64,000 bases of DNA from positions 1 to 64,000 of the forward strand of contig JUEP01000010.1 in NCBI GenBank assembly GCA_000817105.1, read 5' to 3'. Position 1 is the first letter of the stretch. Each line of letters opens with the position of its first letter. Shown here piece after piece: positions 32,055 to 41,066 of this stretch. A program made the position numbers and the translations under genes. The notes under the pieces are model-generated. The model was not told the DNA's origin. It searched no databases and saw only the letters and a list, made by a program, of their open reading frames with translations. Source of the stretch: a marine actinobacterium MedAcidi-G3 (lineage in GTDB: Bacteria; Actinomycetota; Acidimicrobiia; Acidimicrobiales; Poriferisodalaceae).

Positions 32055-33608
32055 CTAGCAAGTTGGCCAATAAGACAAGGGACGAGCCTCGGGCGGAGGG
32101 ACAGACCTATGAGCCAGCATTTCCAAATCATGCGCTAAGACACCGCGAGTGTCACCTGGGTCAATGATCTCATCAATACGCATAGTTCCTGCTGCTTCGT
32201 AGGGGTTCGTTGATTCACCAACTTCTCGCACTAGTTCAGCGCGTTCAGCTTCTCGAGCGTCACTGTCTTCAATACGAGCAAGTTTTGAGCCGAAGGCCAC
32301 GTTTACTCCGACTTCGGGGTCCATAAACCCGATCTCTGCTCCCGGCCAGCTGTAGACACCGAGCGCTGGCATCTGAGAACCGTTCATGGCTTGCCATGCC
32401 AACCCGAAGGCCTTACGAATACAGACAGTTAGTGTAGGTGCCGAGCAGTTTTGGAGAGCGTGCATCATCCTCATGCCCCAATGCAACATCAGTTCATGTT
32501 CCACTCGTTCACCGACCATGAAGCCCGGAACATCCGCAAGAAAAATAATGGGGATGTTATACGAATCGCAAACGGTCGCTAATCGAATGATCTTGTGGCA
32601 GGCCTGCGGGTCCAATGTGCCGGCTCCGAACATCGGGTTGTTCGCTATTACCCCGACTGAAAATCCGTTAAGCCTGGCCATGCCACAAACAACGTTGCGG
32701 GCATACAAGGGTTGAATTTCCAGAAGTGAATCAGTGTCGACGATGCGTTCTACTACTCGACGCATATCGTAGCCACGTGTCCGTTTCGCCGGCACCAGGT
32801 CCGATAATCCGGGGTCGTGACCCAACGACCCTATGTTTTCCTTTCTGGGTGCTGCCTCCCAAGCGTTACTAGGCAAATAAGAAAGCCATTTTCGTATCGC
32901 GTCGTAACCCTCTTCGTCGCTTTCAACTCCTAGATCAATTTGGCCAGTCTTTCTCGCGTGAACATCGACTCCGCCCACATCTTCGAAAGATATGACCTCT
33001 CCAGTCGCTATCTCAAATACTTTTGGAGAGGTCACCGCCAGGCAGGATCCACGCACCATCACCACGTAATCAGACAACGCCGACAGAAAAGAAGAGCCAC
33101 CGAACGATTGTCCGGTAACCATCGTCGCCATCGGAACTCTGTGCTGTCGTTTTGCGAGCTCAAATAAGCCCCCCGGTTCGCTGATTCCTTCAGCGCCCAT
33201 CGTGTCTGGAATTCGAGCCCCGCCAGTTTCTCCGAAGTGAACTATGGGGATACCCATTGCCATAGCTCTTTCATACAGGCGGTGCTCTTTTCGAGTTCCG
33301 ACGATCGAACTCGAGCCTCGGTAAACAGTGATGTCGTCGCCGAACACAGCGACTGGCCGGCCGTTCACCATGCCATGTCCACCTATTTTCCCGTCGCCCG
33401 GTGTCTTCTCTCGTTCTTCTGTTCTAATTGATCGACTAAAAGTTCCGATTTCACGGAAAGTGCCAATATCCAAAAATTCGCCAATATGTTGACGGATGGT
33501 GCGGTCGCCTTCGTCAGACATCTTCGAGACTTTGTCTGCCCCACCCATTTCATTTCGGACACGTTCAGCACGCGCAATCAGGTCTGAAGTCTTCTCCGCA
33601 TCGGTCAT
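32055..33608 (-). CDS. Acyl-CoA carboxylase beta (carboxyltransferase) subunit
   Basis: A 517-residue crotonase-fold carboxyltransferase. The N-terminal half has FGETGGARIPD and QSFGGSSFLSALSDYVVM (oxyanion region for carboxybiotin); the C-terminal half has NPMFGAGTLDPQACHKIIRLATVCDSYNIPIIFLADVPGFMVG and a Pro-Gly-Ala-Glu helix (SWPGAEIGFMDPE) for acyl-CoA. It matches propionyl/acetyl-CoA carboxylase-like subunits, or could work on another acyl-CoA. No biotin carboxylase gene is beside it; the only one in the window is at 47650. It overlaps the upstream LLM gene by four bases. Confidence 0.88.
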   Translation of the reverse strand: MTDAEKTSDLIARAERVRNEMGGADKVSKMSDEGDRTIRQHIGEFLDIGTFREIGTFSRSIRTEEREKTPGDGKIGGHGMVNGRPVAVFGDDITVYRGSSSIVGTRKEHRLYERAMAMGIPIVHFGETGGARIPDTMGAEGISEPGGLFELAKRQHRVPMATMVTGQSFGGSSFLSALSDYVVMVRGSCLAVTSPKVFEIATGEVISFEDVGGVDVHARKTGQIDLGVESDEEGYDAIRKWLSYLPSNAWEAAPRKENIGSLGHDPGLSDLVPAKRTRGYDMRRVVERIVDTDSLLEIQPLYARNVVCGMARLNGFSVGVIANNPMFGAGTLDPQACHKIIRLATVCDSYNIPIIFLADVPGFMVGERVEHELMLHWGMRMMHALQNCSAPTLTVCIRKAFGLAWQAMNGSQMPALGVYSWPGAEIGFMDPEVGVNVAFGSKLARIEDSDAREAERAELVREVGESTNPYEAAGTMRIDEIIDPGDTRGVLAHDLEMLAHRSVPPPEARPLSYWPTC

Positions 33609-34465
33609 GAGACACCATCTAGGTCGTAGTCAACAATTAGTTGCGAATAACGGTCACCAAGTTGTTCAGGAGGTCTGGGAGGAATCATTACTTGACTCAC
33701 TCCTAGCTCCGCTAGTTGGTCTAGGTGATCACGATCACCAGTGGAAGAGGTCCAAAGTTCGATGAGTGATGGGTCGCGTCCTGCCTTCTCCGCATATTCT
33801 TTCGCCAGGCGATGCAAGGATGCGAGTGTTTCTACCGGTCGTTCCGCCGGGAAGAACACGTCACCAAGCTCACCAGCTCTGCGAGCCGCCCTATCTGAAT
33901 GCCCGCCAACAAGTATTGGGATCGCTTGTTGTGTCGGTTTGGGTTGACAATACACAGGCTCGAAGTCAACGAATTCACCATGGAACTCTGCTTCTACTTC
34001 GGACCAGAGCACACGGAGAGCTTGAAGATACTCATCTGTTCGCGCTCCACGGGCTTCGAAAGGAATCCCCAACGCATCAAATTCCTCTCGAAGCCATCCA
34101 ACCCCAATGCCCAAATCCAAACGACCATTGCTTAAACGGTCGAGACTCGCAATTTCCTTTGCCGCGATAAGAGGGTTGCGTTGCGGAAGAATCAATATCC
34201 CTGTTGCTAAACGGATAGTGCTGGTAGAAGCCGCAGCAAAAGCAAGCCAGATCAGCGGGTCAGAGTGATCCAGCTGGCTAGCTCCCTTGAACAAACGTCC
34301 GCCTTCGTCGTAGGGATATGTGGATGCGTACTGCACCGGGACGACCGCATGTTCGACAGCCCATATGGAATGGAATCCAACATCTTCTGCTGTGCGTGCC
34401 AACTCCCCCGCAGCAACTCCTTCCACATTCCCCATCAAATTCGCTGACATCAATCCGAACTTCAT
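33605..34465 (-). CDS. LLM class flavin/F420-dependent oxidoreductase
   Basis: A 286-residue luciferase-like protein: KFGLMSANLMGNVEG start, FHSIWAVEHAVVP near 31-43, IRLATGILILPQRNPL near 85-100, DLGIGVGWLREEFDALGIPFEARGARTDEYLQALRVLW near 116-153 and a C-terminal HLDQLAELGVSQVMIPP. It is a sister of the enzyme at 1242. Its ATGA overlap with the carboxyltransferase gene means the two are made together, so it probably acts on a metabolite of the same pathway. Confidence 0.88.
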   Translation of the reverse strand: MKFGLMSANLMGNVEGVAAGELARTAEDVGFHSIWAVEHAVVPVQYASTYPYDEGGRLFKGASQLDHSDPLIWLAFAAASTSTIRLATGILILPQRNPLIAAKEIASLDRLSNGRLDLGIGVGWLREEFDALGIPFEARGARTDEYLQALRVLWSEVEAEFHGEFVDFEPVYCQPKPTQQAIPILVGGHSDRAARRAGELGDVFFPAERPVETLASLHRLAKEYAEKAGRDPSLIELWTSSTGDRDHLDQLAELGVSQVMIPPRPPEQLGDRYSQLIVDYDLDGVS

Positions 34466-34531
34466 AGGTCAAACCTTCCTTTTGTTAAGCGTCCGACAAT
34501 AACGAATATTAATAATGGCATTTATCCGCCC

Positions 34532-35632
34532 TCAGAGTCCGGGGACGATCACCCCGTGAACCGGTGGCGGCGCCGATCCCTTACCGGCCATATCCGCGAG
34601 TAACTCCGCTGTGTCATTGAGTCCGACTTCTCGTCGGGTAAACAAATCAAACGGGAATTTTCTTTGAGCCAGCAGTTCTAAAGCCTTTCGATAAACAGGC
34701 GCATCCACTCCCAACGCACCCTTTACAGTCAGCTCTTTCCAGATAATTGCGTCCGAATTAAGACCCGGTGCACCTTTCTCACCACGAACTCCAGCCATCA
34801 CGATCGTCCCGTCAACAGCGCTGAGCCTGACCGCCTGACCAAGGGCAGTTGGGGCGTTAGCAGTCACATCAATAACGACATCTGCCAAACGACCGCCTGT
34901 CGCATCGCGAAATCTTTTCGCTGCATCTTCCTCAGCTACATCCACAACGAGATCCGCGCCCATAGCTTCGGCCATCTCAAGACGAGGGTGATCATTGGGT
35001 CCGTATCCAGTTACAGCGACAAATTCAGCACCTATATCTTGCGTTGCTACTAGAGCGCAGAGTCCTCGAATTCCGGGCCCAAGTATTGCAACGTAATCAC
35101 CTTGCTGAGTTCCCGGAATCTCTACCCCCCATTTAATGCCTGCTCCCAGTGGATTAAAGAGAGTTGCTTCTACTGGATTGAGTTCTGGAGGAACTGGCAG
35201 TACTAAAGAGTCTGGGCTGAGGTAATGATGAGTTGAATAGCCGCCAAAGAGTGACGGCTTGCGATCGGTGGGAATCATCCCGTATAAATCTGTTTGGCCA
35301 TGTTTCGTGCAGCGCCGATACACACCTGCCCTACATGGATCGCAGCCGCCGCAAGCTTGCCAACATTCGACTGCAACTCGATCCCCAACATTTATTTTCC
35401 ATTTTGCAGCAGCTTCATCTCCGATGGCTTCGATTGTGCCAACGGTCTCATGCCCTGGCACCACCGGGTATGGCGCACCGATATGCCCCGTAAAGAGCTC
35501 ATGGTCGGTTCCGCACAAACCGCAAGCTTCTACTAGAAGGAGAGCATCATCATCTCCCACTTCAGGTAGATCAAAGGTTTCAATTCGTAGGTCTTCGACT
35601 CCGTACAAGACCGCTGCAGTTGCTTCCCCCAT
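34532..35632 (-). CDS. Zinc-type alcohol dehydrogenase
   Basis: A 366-residue medium-chain dehydrogenase with both zinc sites: catalytic CGLCGTDHELFTGHIG and GHETVG, and a structural four-Cys lobe CGGCDPCRAGVYRRC (near 91-105). The coenzyme fold begins at DYVAILGPGIRGLCALV. It differs from the nearby dehydrogenase at 30938, which lacks the structural zinc site. Substrate unknown; the gene follows the APH-like kinase on the same strand. Confidence 0.87.
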   Translation of the reverse strand: MGEATAAVLYGVEDLRIETFDLPEVGDDDALLLVEACGLCGTDHELFTGHIGAPYPVVPGHETVGTIEAIGDEAAAKWKINVGDRVAVECWQACGGCDPCRAGVYRRCTKHGQTDLYGMIPTDRKPSLFGGYSTHHYLSPDSLVLPVPPELNPVEATLFNPLGAGIKWGVEIPGTQQGDYVAILGPGIRGLCALVATQDIGAEFVAVTGYGPNDHPRLEMAEAMGADLVVDVAEEDAAKRFRDATGGRLADVVIDVTANAPTALGQAVRLSAVDGTIVMAGVRGEKGAPGLNSDAIIWKELTVKGALGVDAPVYRKALELLAQRKFPFDLFTRREVGLNDTAELLADMAGKGSAPPPVHGVIVPGL

Positions 35633-35666
35633 ACAGCCAGACGCTAGCGCCTCTTCGCTGTCTTAT

Positions 35667-36752
35667 TTATTTCGCTGCTTCAAGGAACTCGACGGCGTCG
35701 AGATCAACCACTTGAGAAGCATGACGATTGGCCATAACTACGAACATCTCATCGCCTCTGTCGGTTCGGCCGACAATCATCGATGCAAGAATCGCCATAA
35801 TAAATCCTGACCACGAAAACCGCCTGTAATTCAGCCAGAGCTCGTCCTTACTAATAGGGGGAGCCAGCTTTTCTCTAGTCAGTTCTCTTAAGTAATGAGA
35901 CACTAGTTGTTCCTCGTTTCGGCGTCTTTCGTCGGGCTCAAACGCAGAACCAACGAAATAAGAGACGTCAAGAGCACCATGGCTATGAGCAACGGTTTGC
36001 CAGTCCACAACAACAAGCGCAGGGATTACTGATGAATTCGTTGGCGCGTACATGAGATTGTCGAGCCGAAAATCTCCGTGAACCAAAGTCAGAGGCTCCG
36101 GGATCTCAGAAAACCAGTTCAATGCTTTCTGCACAAAATATTCGCTCATTTCAATCGCCTCCGCGCTCAATACACCTCGGTAGCGTTCAACAAAGGCCGG
36201 TTGCAAGGCTTCCAAAAGAGCGATCGTTTGTGTGTTCTGCTTAGGGTCGCGTCTGCTAACCCATGACAAATCAAATAGTGTTTGATCGCCCCAGAAGGCT
36301 CTATGAAGTTTGGCTGCTTCTGACAAAGCCATGGATGCTTCACGCGGGCTACATCCTTTAAGTTGGTCTCCTTGCTCTCGAGGATCTACATCTTCCATCA
36401 CTAAAACAATGTCTGCAGTTCCTTGTACATAGTCGACGTAGTAGAGACGAGGTACTGCCACTCCAATCTTTGGAGCGACGTGGCGATAGAACTCTGCTTC
36501 GCGTTCATAGGTTCCAACTTGTATCCCAGTAGCTCTGCTTTGGGGGTCAAGAGCAGCAAACTTCACGACGACGGTGCTAGGACCACCCTCACCATTCCAA
36601 TTCAGGTACGCCCGATAATTCGCTCCAACCTGTCCAGTGCCAATCGGCTCGAGCCGACAATCAATAAGCTCAGCTTCTTCCCCAAGCACCAAATTCATCC
36701 ACCGAGTCGTCACGGCATCTGGATGAAAGACTGACGGGAATCGTGGTTGCAC
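35667..36752 (-). CDS. APH-like phosphotransferase family protein
   Basis: A 361-residue small-molecule kinase of the aminoglycoside phosphotransferase/ecdysteroid kinase superfamily. The catalytic loop is LVHGDFRLDNLMYAP and the metal-binding segment VVVDWQTVAHSHGALDVSYFVG; the N-terminal lobe has VVVKFAALDP with the ATP-binding Lys and IVLVMEDVDP as hinge. Members near acyl-CoA genes often phosphorylate alcohols or carboxylates. A role in antibiotic resistance is not implied. Confidence 0.82.
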   Translation of the reverse strand: MQPRFPSVFHPDAVTTRWMNLVLGEEAELIDCRLEPIGTGQVGANYRAYLNWNGEGGPSTVVVKFAALDPQSRATGIQVGTYEREAEFYRHVAPKIGVAVPRLYYVDYVQGTADIVLVMEDVDPREQGDQLKGCSPREASMALSEAAKLHRAFWGDQTLFDLSWVSRRDPKQNTQTIALLEALQPAFVERYRGVLSAEAIEMSEYFVQKALNWFSEIPEPLTLVHGDFRLDNLMYAPTNSSVIPALVVVDWQTVAHSHGALDVSYFVGSAFEPDERRRNEEQLVSHYLRELTREKLAPPISKDELWLNYRRFSWSGFIMAILASMIVGRTDRGDEMFVVMANRHASQVVDLDAVEFLEAAK

Positions 36753-36866
36753 TCAGCCATGTTGCCCGAGGATTTCAATCTTCGCACAGGGTTAATCACT
36801 ATGAGCAATCAACGCTGACGACGCGAAAGCATCTCTCAGAGCGCCCTTATCCGTAACCTGCAGCCT
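36753..36866. promoter_or_regulatory. Divergent intergenic region, kinase and FKBP genes
   Basis: This 114-base gap lies between two genes transcribed away from each other and must contain both promoters. No clear operator repeat or hexamer pair was found by eye. Confidence 0.35.
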
Positions 36867-37784
36867 ATGCCTCGTCTCCACATTCTGATCGCCGCTTCTA
36901 TCTCTTTCTTTTTCTGGGGATGTTCAAGCTCAGATCAGTCACCGGTATCGGAACCGCCCGATTCAACAGTTGCGGAGTCAAATGTTTCCCCAGACACAAC
37001 CACCTCTCTGGCTAGTACTGAGCCATGGGTTGAAGTTTCAACAAGCACCGGGCGACCCGTCATATCGGTATTGCCCCGCGATGAACGGCCTAATCGTTTA
37101 GTTACACGAGACATTGCGATTGGAACGGGGACGCAGGCAGGTGTCGGGGATGTCTTAGAAGTCAACTACGTCGGAGCGCTGCTCAGCGATGGAACCGAGT
37201 TTGACGCGAGTTGGAATCGATCACAAACGTTTTTTGTCCCCATAGGTATGGGCGCCGTCATTCCTGGCTGGGATCAAGGAATAGTGGGAATGCGCGAGGG
37301 CGGCAGACGAGTATTGATTACTCCCCCAGATTTGGCCTATGGAAGTTCAGGTGCTGGTTCATCCATTCCACCTGACGCCACACTCGTTTTTGTGGTCGAC
37401 CTTGTTGCAGTCCTTGATCTTCAACCGCCTGCTATTCCCGAACCAACAGAAGTTGGAGCTTTACTTGAAGTGGAAGATCTGGTTGCGGGAACTGGTGACC
37501 CAGTGGAGTCCGGGGACACAGTAACCGTCCATTACCTCGGCACCCTTACCGATGGCACGGTATTTGATGCGTCTTGGCGCCGAGGAATGCCATTCACCAC
37601 AACTATCGGAGTCGGCATGGTCATCCCCGGGTGGGATCAAGGAATAGTGGGAATGCGGGAAGGGGGCAGACGCCTTCTGAAAATCCCGAGTGACTTGGCC
37701 TATGGCGAACGCGGTTCCGGCGCTGCTATTCCCCCCGACACTCCCCTGTTATTTGTCGTTGACTTAATTCGGATCCAAAGCTAA
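36867..37784 (+). CDS. Lipoprotein with two FKBP-type peptidyl-prolyl isomerase domains
   Basis: A 305-residue exported protein. The signal peptide ends in a lipobox FWGC (Cys19), followed by a Ser/Thr-rich linker to about residue 75. Two FKBP domains follow (about 78-185 and 200-305). Each has the sequence VIPGWDQGIVGMREGGRR and a downstream LAYG...G(S/A)xIPPD, with the VIP and hydrophobic pocket residues of active isomerases. The two copies are nearly identical at DNA level across that segment, which suggests recent internal duplication or gene conversion. It should help folding of proteins outside the membrane. Confidence 0.92.
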   Translation: MPRLHILIAASISFFFWGCSSSDQSPVSEPPDSTVAESNVSPDTTTSLASTEPWVEVSTSTGRPVISVLPRDERPNRLVTRDIAIGTGTQAGVGDVLEVNYVGALLSDGTEFDASWNRSQTFFVPIGMGAVIPGWDQGIVGMREGGRRVLITPPDLAYGSSGAGSSIPPDATLVFVVDLVAVLDLQPPAIPEPTEVGALLEVEDLVAGTGDPVESGDTVTVHYLGTLTDGTVFDASWRRGMPFTTTIGVGMVIPGWDQGIVGMREGGRRLLKIPSDLAYGERGSGAAIPPDTPLLFVVDLIRIQS

Positions 37785-37831
37785 CCAGCTGCTGGATGCA
37801 AATCCGGCCGTAACTGACTAGCGTCAGGCTC

Positions 37832-38593
37832 ATGGATAGCATCACTGTTGCCCGCAGCATGCGGGGTTCGTTAGGAATGTTGGCGATGAATTGGCTATTG
37901 GCGCCAACTACACAAAAGAAAGCTGAAGAGGCGGGCATGGGCGAAGGGCTCCGTGCCTACGCCGTTGGCCGACTCGGAGTCTTAGGAAACTGTCCTGCGG
38001 ACAACGTCGTCGGAGCAGCTTTTTTCTGGGAACCTCAGTACATGAAATCGATGGTCGAGGAGGGTCGAGCGACTTTTGACCCAATTGAAGGCGGCAAGGT
38101 TTGGGCAAGAATCTGCCAGGAGTACGGGACTGAAGCTTTAGCTGATTTCGACGGCGCCGCACGACTAGGTGAGCTACTGGAGCGCGTCGTGCAACACGCC
38201 GCGCCGCAGGGTGTACCAACATTTGTTGGCTGGCGTGACCAACAGCTTCCGCAAGAGGTCGGGCCTGCAAAAACTTTTCAACTAGCTCAATGCATGCGTG
38301 AGCTTCGCTTCGGGCGCCACGCTATCGCCGTACAATCGTTAGGTATGGGACCTCTCGAAGCGATCCTTAGCGGTCCGGCCGGGGAATGGAACGCTGAATT
38401 CTTTGGCTGGCCTAAGCCGTATCCAGACGTGAGTCATTTGGAATCGGCAAGGGACGAAATCGAAACGTTGACTGATCGTCTTCATGCTCCAGACTTCGAG
38501 TGCCTTAACGACGATGAGCGCGCTGAGGTAAGAGACCTATCTAAGGCTGCTCGCATGCACGCTACTGAACGAGCTGAAGGGGCAGAGTTCTAG
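37832..38593 (+). CDS. SCO6745 family protein
   Basis: A 253-residue alpha-helical protein with the pattern I associate with the actinobacterial SCO6745 family: ARSMRGSLGMLAMNWLLAPTTQKKAEEAGM..., then YAVGRLGVLGNCPADNVVGAAFFW near 46-69, and a conserved C-terminal HAIAVQSLGMGPLEAILSGPAGEWNAEFFGWPKPYPDV. Function unknown. Its stop and the stop of the convergent CoA-transferase gene share a CTAG palindrome, so the genes overlap by four bases. Confidence 0.78.
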   Translation: MDSITVARSMRGSLGMLAMNWLLAPTTQKKAEEAGMGEGLRAYAVGRLGVLGNCPADNVVGAAFFWEPQYMKSMVEEGRATFDPIEGGKVWARICQEYGTEALADFDGAARLGELLERVVQHAAPQGVPTFVGWRDQQLPQEVGPAKTFQLAQCMRELRFGRHAIAVQSLGMGPLEAILSGPAGEWNAEFFGWPKPYPDVSHLESARDEIETLTDRLHAPDFECLNDDERAEVRDLSKAARMHATERAEGAEF

Positions 38594-39822
38594 TCAGCGA
38601 GGTCGTCTAGCAGGGCCTGATGTTCCCCCAACCAAGGTGCGCGAGTAGCTGACCAAGGCGTTTCCGAGAATCGGTAGGGGGCTCCTGGGTGTGTGTGAGT
38701 CGTGTTTCGAGACTCATAGAAAATTTGTTCCGGGAAGCCTCGCTCGACAAAGTGAGGATCCTCCATCATCTCTTCGGGCGAATACACGATGCCGCAAGCC
38801 ATTCCCCGCTGTTGGAGCCCGACAAAAAGATCATAAGCATTCAAACGTTGTCCCAAGAATTCGATCGCTTCTCTTCCCGCCTGAAAAACTTCACCAGCTA
38901 GCGGATCTTCATCAAGTTCAAGAAGGCCAATCCGTTCAAATTGGTCTCCGAGTTTCAATATCTCGTATGGAGAGCATTCTTCAACGAGATCAAGTTCCTC
39001 GATCCAAGAACGAAGGGCTCGAAATTCGTGTTTGTTTCTAGGGGGCACACCGGTGTTGAACCACCGCCCGTCAGCGCATTGGATCTGTGTCCACTCAGTT
39101 ATTGTTGGAAGAGCGTGACGCCCTGTTTGGCGTTCAACTTGTTGTTGTCCGTTGAGCCACCACAAGGTTGCGAACTCGGTTGTCGCATTGGATGAATTTA
39201 ACAGCGACACGTCTATCAGCTGTCCCTTGCGAGAATTCTCTCGCCACATAAGCGCTGCGAGAATAGATGGTACGGCGTAATGACATGCTGTATGGAAGGC
39301 CTGATTTCCTCCACCTCGAATAGGAGGTATTCCGTGATCGTCATAGCCGCATGACCAGGCTGGACCGCCTTCTGCCAACAACGTCAGGTCCGTTGCAGGC
39401 GGATCAGTTCCATCTCGCCCGTGATGAGTAATCGAAGTCCATATGAGTTCATGATTCGTCACCTGAAATTGTTCCCAGTCGAGACCTAGCGCGTCTAATC
39501 GTCCAAGTGGCTCAGCTTCGATGACTACATCAGCTGTCATAACCAGGGAAATAAACCGTTGAGCATCGGTGTCAGCCTCCAGGTTCAGGGAAACAGATTT
39601 TTTCGATGTGTTGTAGTGCCACCAATGCAGGGAATTTTCTGGGTCGACTACATCACCAGCGAAGGGCTCCCATGAGCGTGTGTCGCAACCCTCGGGAGGT
39701 TCCACAACGATTACTTCTGCTCCCATGTCAGCCAACATTTTCCCTGCGAGGGCGCACCGCTCGGAAGCTATTTCGATGACTCGATAACCAGACAACGCTG
39801 AATTTGTTTTAACGTCGGTCAT
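38590..39822 (-). CDS. CaiB/BaiF CoA-transferase family protein, lacking catalytic Asp
   Basis: A 410-residue class III CoA-transferase-like protein: GYRVIEIASERCALAGKMLADMGAEVIVVEPP at the start, NTSKKSVSLNL near 71-81 and ATDLTLLAEGG near 143. Where active members have the acyl-anchoring Asp, this one reads GGNQAFHTACHYAV (near 171-184), with no Asp. It is likely a structural partner of the Asp-containing product of the gene just upstream (2 bases away), forming a heteromer as in two-subunit CoA-transferases. Compare the fused protein at 16202-18541. Confidence 0.85.
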   Translation of the reverse strand: MTDVKTNSALSGYRVIEIASERCALAGKMLADMGAEVIVVEPPEGCDTRSWEPFAGDVVDPENSLHWWHYNTSKKSVSLNLEADTDAQRFISLVMTADVVIEAEPLGRLDALGLDWEQFQVTNHELIWTSITHHGRDGTDPPATDLTLLAEGGPAWSCGYDDHGIPPIRGGGNQAFHTACHYAVPSILAALMWRENSRKGQLIDVSLLNSSNATTEFATLWWLNGQQQVERQTGRHALPTITEWTQIQCADGRWFNTGVPPRNKHEFRALRSWIEELDLVEECSPYEILKLGDQFERIGLLELDEDPLAGEVFQAGREAIEFLGQRLNAYDLFVGLQQRGMACGIVYSPEEMMEDPHFVERGFPEQIFYESRNTTHTHPGAPYRFSETPWSATRAPWLGEHQALLDDLAD

Positions 39823-39824
39823 TG

Positions 39825-41066
39825 CTAGATCACCGACTCTGCCCTGAGCGTTTTAATCTCCTCATCACTGAGACCCAATAGCTCGCCGAACACGTATTGG
39901 TTATGTTCACCAAGGCAGGCTGCCCCGCGGGTAATTGACCAGGGTGTTTCAGACATTCGAACCGGCAGACCCTCTACTCTGCACTGCCCTACTTCAGTGT
40001 GCTCAACGGTGATCCAGAGTTCTGCTGTTCGCTGGTCATATTCAATTCGTTCTTGTGGCTTGAGAACTGGTGCTGAAGGGACGCCAGCATTGATGAGCTC
40101 TTGAGCAAGTTGTTGGCGGTCATAGTTCAACGTCCAGGCAGTTAGCAGTTCTTCGAGTTCGTCTTCATCTTGCAGTCGCGTTTCTATCCGGGTCCATCGA
40201 TCTTCGCGAGACCACGTTTCCCCTATGATTTGCGACAAAATTTGCCACTCTCGGTCATCTCTGACGGCGATTGCTATCCAGTTGTCGTGACCTTTAGTCG
40301 GCCAAATGCCGTGGGGTGACATCTTCGGGGATTGTGAACGGTTGCTGTTCGGCATTCCTTCGCGTCTCATCGGTCGCTGATTGACGGTCGCATCTAAAGT
40401 TGCGACACCATTGAGAGTTCCTGCAGCTTCAATGCAAGCGAGGTCAACCCACTGACCTTCGCCTGTTCGTTGTCGGTGGAGCAAGGCCATCAACACGGCC
40501 GTCGCCATGTAATAGCCGCCTGTGTGGTCCATAAATGAGTATCCCCAACCAGCGGGCGGTAGTTCGGGCAGACCAGACGTATACGTCAAACCTGAAACTG
40601 CTTGGGCAATAGGGCCCCACGACTTAAACGATGCGTAGGGGCCGGTCGCACCAAAGCCATTGTTCGAAACATAGACGATGTCTTCTCGGATCGTACGCAA
40701 GTCTTCGTATCCAAATCCCAGACGTTCCATTACTCCAGATGCAAAATTTTCAGTAACAGCGTCACTTACTTTCATGAGTTCTCGAAGTAACTCTTTGGCC
40801 CGGTTATCTCGCAGATTCAAGGTGATACCTAGCTTGCCGGCGTTGTGGTTATTGAAAGCTCCTCCTGCCTCTAACCCGCGCGCGTCGCCAACCCAAGGAG
40901 GGACACCACGAAGAATGTCCCATTTGCCCTGTTGTATCGGGTCTTCAATCCGAATTACTTCAGCACCGAACGCCGCAAGGATTTTGGTTGCTCCGGCGCC
41001 TGCTAGCTGACCCGTGAAGTCGCAAATGCGGATTTTATCTAAGGCCTGTGCCCTTTGGGTATTCAT
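39825..41066 (-). CDS. CaiB/BaiF (class III) CoA-transferase, catalytic subunit
   Basis: A 413-residue CoA-transferase: IRICDFTGQLAGAGATKILAAFGAEVIRIEDP start, NAGKLGITLNLRD near 75-87, NFASGVMERLGFGYEDLR, and GYSFMDHTGGYYMATAVLMALLHRQRTGEGQWVDLA with the expected catalytic Asp at D180. The ATG at 41066 overlaps the phosphatase stop (ATGA), so it replaces an upstream in-frame start at 41105. With the next gene it probably makes a two-subunit enzyme; acyl donor and acceptor are unknown. Confidence 0.88.
   Translation of the reverse strand: MNTQRAQALDKIRICDFTGQLAGAGATKILAAFGAEVIRIEDPIQQGKWDILRGVPPWVGDARGLEAGGAFNNHNAGKLGITLNLRDNRAKELLRELMKVSDAVTENFASGVMERLGFGYEDLRTIREDIVYVSNNGFGATGPYASFKSWGPIAQAVSGLTYTSGLPELPPAGWGYSFMDHTGGYYMATAVLMALLHRQRTGEGQWVDLACIEAAGTLNGVATLDATVNQRPMRREGMPNSNRSQSPKMSPHGIWPTKGHDNWIAIAVRDDREWQILSQIIGETWSREDRWTRIETRLQDEDELEELLTAWTLNYDRQQLAQELINAGVPSAPVLKPQERIEYDQRTAELWITVEHTEVGQCRVEGLPVRMSETPWSITRGAACLGEHNQYVFGELLGLSDEEIKTLRAESVI

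Noticed and set aside
32018-32131. 38-residue extension of the zinc dehydrogenase
   Set aside because: It overlaps the end of the carboxyltransferase gene and does not resemble the family.
35667-36752. Antibiotic-resistance aminoglycoside kinase
   Set aside because: The fold motifs are shared by many small-molecule kinases, and the context is catabolic; nothing specific to aminoglycosides is visible.
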